Source: Solanum dulcamara
Lineage: Eukaryota > Streptophyta > Magnoliopsida > Solanales > Solanaceae
DNA: 64,000 nucleotides
Reading direction: 5' to 3'
Assembly: GCF_947179165.1 (NCBI RefSeq)
Contig: NC_077240.1
Location: 81,728,001 to 81,792,000, forward strand
Both the position numbers and the translations under genes were made by a program. The notes under the pieces were generated by a model. It saw only the letters and a program-made list of their open reading frames with translations, had not been told where the DNA came from and made no database searches. Below, in pieces: positions 59,501-64,000 of the stretch. Each line of letters starts with the position of its first letter. Positions within the stretch are counted from its first letter, which is position 1.

Positions 59501-60932
59501 TTCTTTAGAATGCATTATGCTTTAGTTACATTGAGTGGCAGAGTTGGAAGTTTACGTTTAGTTTGCTTTTAGTTAGCTTATCATATAAAGGGGAATATTT
59601 TGCACTCTCTCATGGTGGAAACTTCTCCTTAGTTTGAACTTCTAAACTCCAAGTATTATACAACAACATCTACGCCTTAGTCCCAAATAAGTTGGGGCCA
59701 GCTATATGAATCCTCACTGCCCGATTTAAATTCCAAAACTTAGGAAAAGGAAAATAGAAAACTCTGATGGACCGAGCTATGAAAATATTGTGAATTGGTA
59801 TCAAACTTTTTCGTTCATATTTAATGAGCTCTATTTCAGGGGATAGCTATGTATGACAAATGCACGAAGCTTAGGAGGATCTGTAGACCATAAACGAGGT
59901 AAAATAATTTATGGGGAAGTGTCCCAAAGATATAGGCTGTGAGTGAAACTTTGGATACAGTTCTTTTGGTGTTCTTCCCCCGCTTCAGAGATCAGCATAA
60001 GATTTCCAAGAGAGTTTTTTGACTGATATTAGCGAATGTTTGACTTGCAAGAATTTATGTTCTTTTGGCTATACTATGGATATCATAACGTAATTGTAAC
60101 TAACAATGGACTACTATTGAAGATTCTAGCTGCTAAATCTATGCTTATAATATGATTTCATTGTAGTTCATGTTATGAATGTGAAATCACAGTATATATA
60201 CACACACGCACATCCATACATGTCATGTCTACTTGTCTATGTTGTTAAAGGTTTATCCTGCACATTTCTTACTTTCCCATGGTTTTTGTGCCATACTATC
60301 TGCCCTCTATTTTAGTCCATGGTGCTTACGATAATGCTAGTGCAAGTAGAATTGCAAAGTAGTTATGAACACTTTACAAGTTTGACATGGTTTTCTGAAA
60401 TATTGTTCTTTAAGGGCTTCCTGATAAGGTCTTAATCTAAGAACCAAGGTTTGATATCCAAGTTACTGCTTATATTGGGTTTCATTTGTGGAGAGCCATA
60501 TTTTGGTGTAGGTTCTGTTTTTTTGGGTATACGGCTTGTTACACGGGGGTCTCCCCGTCATTAATAAAATTGTGTACCTTATAAAAAAAAAATCCAAAAT
60601 ACTGCTTTTTATAGTCCTCTTGTAGGTGTTTGCAAGTAAAAAACAGCATGCGTGTACCTGTTTTAGGTCTATTCCTGTTAGACTGCTAGGAGTTTCAGTT
60701 TCTGAACATTTTGATGTATAGAGATATATGTGTGCTGAAGCCCGGCAGCCGGGGTAATCCATCACCATCTTAGCACATAATAATTGGATCTGTTAACAAG
60801 TTCCCTATTACTTTGTTTTCCCAGGATGCCAGCCTTGCAATGCCGTTGTTTTCATCTGTTCTTGTTCCAGTGATGCAAAACTTTGGACCAGTTTTATCGC
60901 AGATCGCGTCATCACCAACCATTCGTCTTGGG
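53560..60932 (+). CDS. DUF1350 family chloroplast alpha/beta-hydrolase-like protein, 3' end beyond the window
   Basis: Seven exons seen: 53560-53771, 57134-57200, 57656-57780, 58661-58769, 58846-58909, 58983-59038, 60825-60932; 247 codons, all joining in phase. The last exon ends at a GTAAGT donor and no later exon was found before 64000, so the C-terminus is missing. Residues 1-50 are Ser/Asn/Arg-rich with few acidic residues, typical of a plastid transit peptide. The core has GAWVLQPKTSKPKLVVHFVG, FVGAAPQLSYRLFLERL, VLVIATPYASGFDHF and FGIGHSLGSVIHLLIGARY, where Gly-His-Ser183-Leu-Gly is a nucleophile-elbow motif. DUF1350 proteins are common to cyanobacteria and plastids, which suggests lipase or esterase activity, but no substrate is established. 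Intron 1 is 3.4 kb and carries a hAT element. Confidence 0.85.
53990..54112 (+). repeat. 5'-truncated tRNA-derived SINE
   Basis: TAGGTGATTCCTTTCCATCT, CACCTGTTGTTGCTGGTGGG and GTAGAATTAGTCCAGGTGCG match the body of the SINE in the ARF1 leader intron (21613-21845). Confidence 0.5.
54113..54193 (-). repeat. TS-like SINE/RTE tail, reversed
   Basis: AACAACGTACCTTGGGAGGT..GACCTTACTACTACC..GTTTCCGAAAGATCCTCAAC is the reverse complement of the TS-like tail. The hAT element starts immediately to its right. Confidence 0.5.
54202..55556 (-). mobile_element. hAT transposon, internally deleted, perfect 8-bp target duplication
   Basis: Left end CAGTGTTTTGAGAAGCGAGA; right end TTTTTCACAACACTG, its inverted form with few changes. 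It is flanked by AGTGTGTC at 54194-54201 and 55557-55564. Both subterminal zones are dense in GAAGCG/CGCTTC, presumably transposase-binding repeats. A transposase C-terminal remnant on the minus strand lies at the left. The element is 1355 bp, far below an autonomous hAT, so it is a deletion derivative. It sits in DUF1350 intron 1. Confidence 0.9.
54456..54720 (-). pseudogene. hAT transposase C-terminal remnant
   Basis: The minus strand reads TYGEVATASGVEENIYG, then a basic SKSNRSRTL stretch and an acidic DESSDEEEDEDQ tail and a stop at 54456. hAT transposases commonly end in a basic patch followed by an acidic run. The zinc-finger and catalytic parts are missing, so it is not functional. Confidence 0.5.
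55997..56171. mobile_element. Stowaway MITE in DUF1350 intron 1
   Basis: Left end CTCCCTTTGTTCCACTTTAT, right end AGGTGGGACAGAGGCAG, flanked by TA (55995-55996, 56172-56173). 175 bp. Confidence 0.65.
58148..58480. repeat. Tandem duplication in DUF1350 intron 3
   Basis: Two copies (about 58148-58310 and 58335-58480) share GTTTTACTT..AAG..TTTG, CAACTGTTTA, CAGACTTAAGAAGCAAA or CAGGCTTAAGAAGCAAA, and CCGTTCCAG.AGT.TCATTTTATA. Overall identity looks roughly 80 percent by eye. Confidence 0.65.
58577..58661 (+). repeat. Repeated splice-acceptor segment before DUF1350 exon 4
   Basis: The sequence GAGACAGG occurs three times (about 58580, 58624, 58654). The first is followed by GATATGTTGGTGGTTGCTAC, a near copy of the start of real exon 4 (GATGTCTTGGTGATTGCTAC after the third). 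The second pair shares TTACATTCTGAGACAGG. Confidence 0.75.
59659..59740 (-). repeat. SINE/RTE-type tail in DUF1350 intron 6
   Basis: ACAACAACATCTACGCCTTA, CCCAAATAAGTTGGGGCC, CTATATGAATCCTCACTGCC. Confidence 0.6.
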
Positions 60933-62640
60933 GTAAGTTGCTTAATTCACAAACTACCCAACTTCTGTTGAATATTCTTGTTTGATGACTTTCATATGCG
61001 ACATTATTGATGTTTTTTATCTGGATAAAAGGGTTTGATCGAGACCATTTTTGACCAATTTGAGTCATCAGACGGATGGATGCCCAGATTAGTAAAATTG
61101 CTTCTACATAATTGTGTGATTGCTCAATTACAAAATAACAGACTTTGTTACTAGAATTTCTAATCCAACTTCTTGGAAAAATGCTAATTGATGGCACTCC
61201 CACCAGCTATTTTCTGAAATGCATAATACTGGTCTGCCATGTTGAGAACATGGCAAATGTTGACATCAAGGTTTATGGAACAACCTCAAATCATAAATGA
61301 AATCTCAAAAATCGATTGAGCAGGTCAACAAACTGGATCCTCATCAAAAAACTGATTTCTGAAAAGTGACAATTTTCCTGCTCCAACAACTGGAAGGTTT
61401 TCTTCTATGTCTGCCTTTCTGTGCACGCAGGAAGAAAATTGAGAGAGATAAGCAGGTCGTTTCCGAAGGGGAGAACGATTGGGGTGAAGGGAGAGTACAG
61501 GCCCGAGAAAATTGAATTTTGGTAACTTTCATGACCCAGGAAGTATAAAGAAGCTTTATTTGGATTAGAAATGAAAATGGAGAAGTTATAACCCAATCCT
61601 TCTCAACCCATATTTTGAACATATGATTTGACTATGGTATTATTACAGGCGGATTGGGCAGGTTAATCATTTTGGATTTAAATTGCTACACTAGCAATTA
61701 TCCTGGGAGACTACAAAAGTTGTGTCAAATCTTTTCCTAGTTGTTCCTGTACTGATTTTAGGAAATCAAAGAATATGTCTACGTCATATACACTCGAGAT
61801 TATACCACATAAGGACAGATACAACTTCACATTCAAAGCATCCTCAATTACTCTTCCTCTCAGTGGACCACAAAACTGTAGGAGAGTTTTCCAAATTTTT
61901 CCTTTCTCTGTTGAAATTCCTTGTGGTCCAGCACAAGTATGTGGGAAAGCCCATCAGCTTGATGCCTTAATCACAAGTGATCTGGCGTCCAACTTTCTGA
62001 GTCAGGTGATCCCCATTCTAATGTAAATCCAATTTGTTGAATAACTAACAACAATAACAAAAACACCCCATTCCTAAACAAGTTGGGGTCGGCTATATTA
62101 ATTCTCACTTCTTCATTTAAGCTCATTTCATGTTCTCATCATAGTAAAAAAATAAATGTGAAATAGAAATATAAATAACAACAACAACAACAATAATAAT
62201 AATAATAATAATAAAAAATAGAAGTTCTCTATCAAGTCTAAAACCTACCATCAACTAGTAGATATCACCTATGTGGATCTTTTTCCAAAATGATGTCCTA
62301 TCTTTAGCTAAGTCTGCATTGATACTGTCTTCCCATTTTAATGTTTTCTGCTTCCATTCTCGATGGAAAATTCAAACATATATGTCACACTCAACTCTTT
62401 AATTTTAACTCTTGCTAGGACTTTCCAGGATTGGTTTCAAAAATAAGGGGCTTCTCTTAAACTGTATGGGCTCATATATATTTCCTTTTGCTTACTTTAT
62501 TTATGTGTTAAAGAGTTTTCAAATCAAAGAATAAGCAATTTTTTAAGAACGGAAGCTATGGTTCACTTGCAATTTGCTTGGGCTCCGTTAGCATTTAAAG
62601 GTCTTAAATTTTGTTTGGGAGCACTCCCAGCCATGGGTTT
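60933..62640. other. DUF1350 intron 7, left part
   Basis: No exon recognised. The open stretch at 61722-62026, in two frames, has no identifiable domain. A SINE/RTE-type tail with TAA/CAA microsatellite lies at about 62042-62215. Confidence 0.4.
62042..62215 (-). repeat. SINE/RTE-type tail plus CAA/TAA microsatellite
   Basis: AACAACAATAACAAAAACAC, CCTAAACAAGTTGGGGTCGG and CTATATTAATTCTCACTTC, then an ACAACAACAACAACAATAAT run. Confidence 0.6.
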
Positions 62641-63806
62641 ACACTAGGGATCCACTCATAGACCCTTTTTATTTTTCTTGGCGATGTACGTACTGACGTG
62701 ACACATTCAAGGAAAGGTGCCACAGTGCATATTATTTGCAGATGATATAGTACTGATTGACGAGACGCGAGGCGGAGTTAATGGGAGGGTGGAGGCTTGG
62801 GGAGACAGACCCTAGAGTCAAAATGTTTCAAGTTGAGCAACACCAAAATTGAATACTTGGAGTGCAAGTTCAGTGACGTGACTCGTGAAGATGTGGACAT
62901 GAGGCTTGATACTTAAGTCATCCCCAAGAGAGGAAGTTTCAAGTTCCTAGGGTCAGTAATCCTTGGTAATGGGGGAGATCGTCAATGATGCCACACATTG
63001 TATTAGAGCGGGGGTGGCTCGCATAAGAATGTGTCATCGAGACTTAAAGGTAAACATATTGTATTAGAGCGGGGGTGGCTCGCATAAGAATTGTCATTGA
63101 GACTTAAAGGTAAGTTCTACAAAGTGGTGGTTAGATCGATTATATTACAGAGAGCGGAATGTTGGTCAGTAAAGAGCTCCTATGTCCAGAGGATGAATGT
63201 AGCATAAATGAGGATAATGAAATAGATGTGTGGGCATACCAGGAGAGATAAAATTAAGAGTAATGATACTCAGGACAAGATGGGAGTGGCCCCTGTGGTG
63301 GAGAAGAGGCGTGAAGTGAGGTTGAGATGGTTTGGGTATGTGAAAAGGAAATGCGCAGATGTTTCAGTATGGATAGTGTGAGAGGTTGGCCATGGTGGGT
63401 CTAAGGAGAGGTAGAGGTAGGCCAATGATGTATTGGGGAGAGGTGATTCGGCATAACATGGTGTAGTTTCAGCTCATGGAGGATATGAACTGTGACATGA
63501 GGGTGTGGAGGTCGAGAATTAGGGTAGAAAAATAGTAGGTAGTCTAGTGTCTTTCCTTTCCATACCAAGAGTATTAGTAGTATTCTTCTATTTTCTAATT
63601 CGTAGATTTCTATGACTTCCTGCTATTTCTTTTGGTTCGGTTATCGTATTAACTTGGTTGTTTTTGCTTGTTATTGCTTTTTTTTCCATTTGTCCTTGAG
63701 CCGAAGGTCTATCGGAAATAACCTCTCTACCTTCTCAAAGGTCTGTGTACACACTACCCCCAGATCCGACTTGTGGGATTACACTGGGTTTGTTTTTGTT
63801 GTAGAT
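62640..63806 (+). mobile_element. 3' half of an RTE-clade LINE (reverse transcriptase remnant and tail)
   Basis: The translated stretch near 62730 gives the reverse transcriptase catalytic block [13 protein letters not shown], followed in order by [47 protein letters not shown] and RLRWFGYVKRK, the typical RTE/BovB-like C-terminal signature. Stops and frameshifts break it throughout, including a 61-bp tandem duplication at 62997-63112. The 3' end is a TS-like tail (GGTCTATCGGAAATAACC to GGGATTACACTGGGTTTG and a TTTTTGTTG-type run). The 5' part is absent. The LINE lies in the large last visible intron of the DUF1350 gene. Confidence 0.75.
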
Positions 63807-64000
63807 TGTGTTTGGCAACTAGGAAACAGAAACTAAAGGTAAATAAATAAATGGAAGTTCTTTTCACTTGTTTGGTTGGGATTAAGAAAAGGGAGAGAAA
63901 TAGGAGGAATTTTACTTTCACTTGGGTACACTTACTAGTTGTTTATACAAGAAAGCATGCACACTCTCTTCCCCCTTGTTGTTTCAATTGCTGTCTCTTC
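63807..64000. other. Right edge, nothing recognised
   Basis: Short AT-rich stretch after the LINE tail, presumably still DUF1350 intron. Confidence 0.3.

Noticed and set aside
61722..62026. Overlapping 82- and 83-codon ORFs suggesting another gene in DUF1350 intron 7
   Set aside because: Two frames over the same stretch, no recognisable domain, no splice context, in a transposon-rich intron.
1..64000. CRISPR arrays, operons, rRNA genes, prophage or integrative elements
   Set aside because: No regularly spaced repeats, no operonic gene packing and no bacterial-type signals; everything is consistent with plant nuclear chromatin.

Overview
This is plant nuclear DNA, very probably from a member of the Solanaceae. 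The genes have many short introns with AT-rich GT..AG borders and leader introns. The proteins are plant-specific families (DUF26 receptor kinases, TBL acetyltransferases, F-box/FBA, DUF220, DUF1350). The spacers are full of repeats I associate with nightshades: CAGTGGCGGAGCCA-type hAT MITEs, Stowaway MITEs, and SINE/RTE tails ending in GTT/TTG runs. Exon borders below were set by hand from reading frame, splice consensus and paralogue comparison. No transcript or database was consulted.

Layout. 1-7.7 kb: tandem MITEs, a truncated DUF26 receptor-kinase fragment, a Helitron nested in another Helitron, a duplicated block and two hAT MITEs. 8.3-12.0 kb and 17.3-20.1 kb: two complete tandem cysteine-rich receptor-like kinases (CRK2/CRK3 type, 7 coding exons each plus a leader intron), separated by a 1.4 kb long-inverted-repeat element. 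20.2-21.1 kb: Copia remnant. 22.1-24.5 kb: an ARF1 GTPase. 26.0-30.1 kb: a DUF220 protein. 30.6-34.3 kb, minus strand: an equilibrative nucleoside transporter with one large transposon-bearing intron. 36.9-37.7 kb: a possible very small three-exon gene. 38.4-39.7 kb, minus strand: an intronless F-box protein ending in a CaaX-like CVIL. 40.9-42.7 kb: a TBL polysaccharide O-acetyltransferase. 43.9-52.4 kb: an RNase H with an N-terminal hybrid-binding domain. 53.6 kb to beyond the right edge: a plastid-type DUF1350 alpha/beta-hydrolase, incomplete here. 62.6-63.8 kb: the 3' half of an RTE-clade LINE.

How the genes relate. This is ordinary eukaryotic gene-by-gene organisation, with no operon-like pathway. 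CRK, ARF1, DUF220, ENT1-like and TBL genes occur together, and from memory the Arabidopsis genes At1g70520/30, At1g70490, At1g70480, At1g70330 and At1g70230 lie in the same relative order. The block therefore looks like an ancient conserved neighbourhood. I did not find a convincing new multi-gene system. The most interesting items are the CVIL-tailed F-box protein, the candidate microprotein gene, the glycine-loop substitution in one of two otherwise similar CRKs, and unusually readable transposon archaeology (nested Helitrons, two related hAT elements with perfect 8-bp target duplications, and a MITE whose empty site survives in a nearby duplicate).
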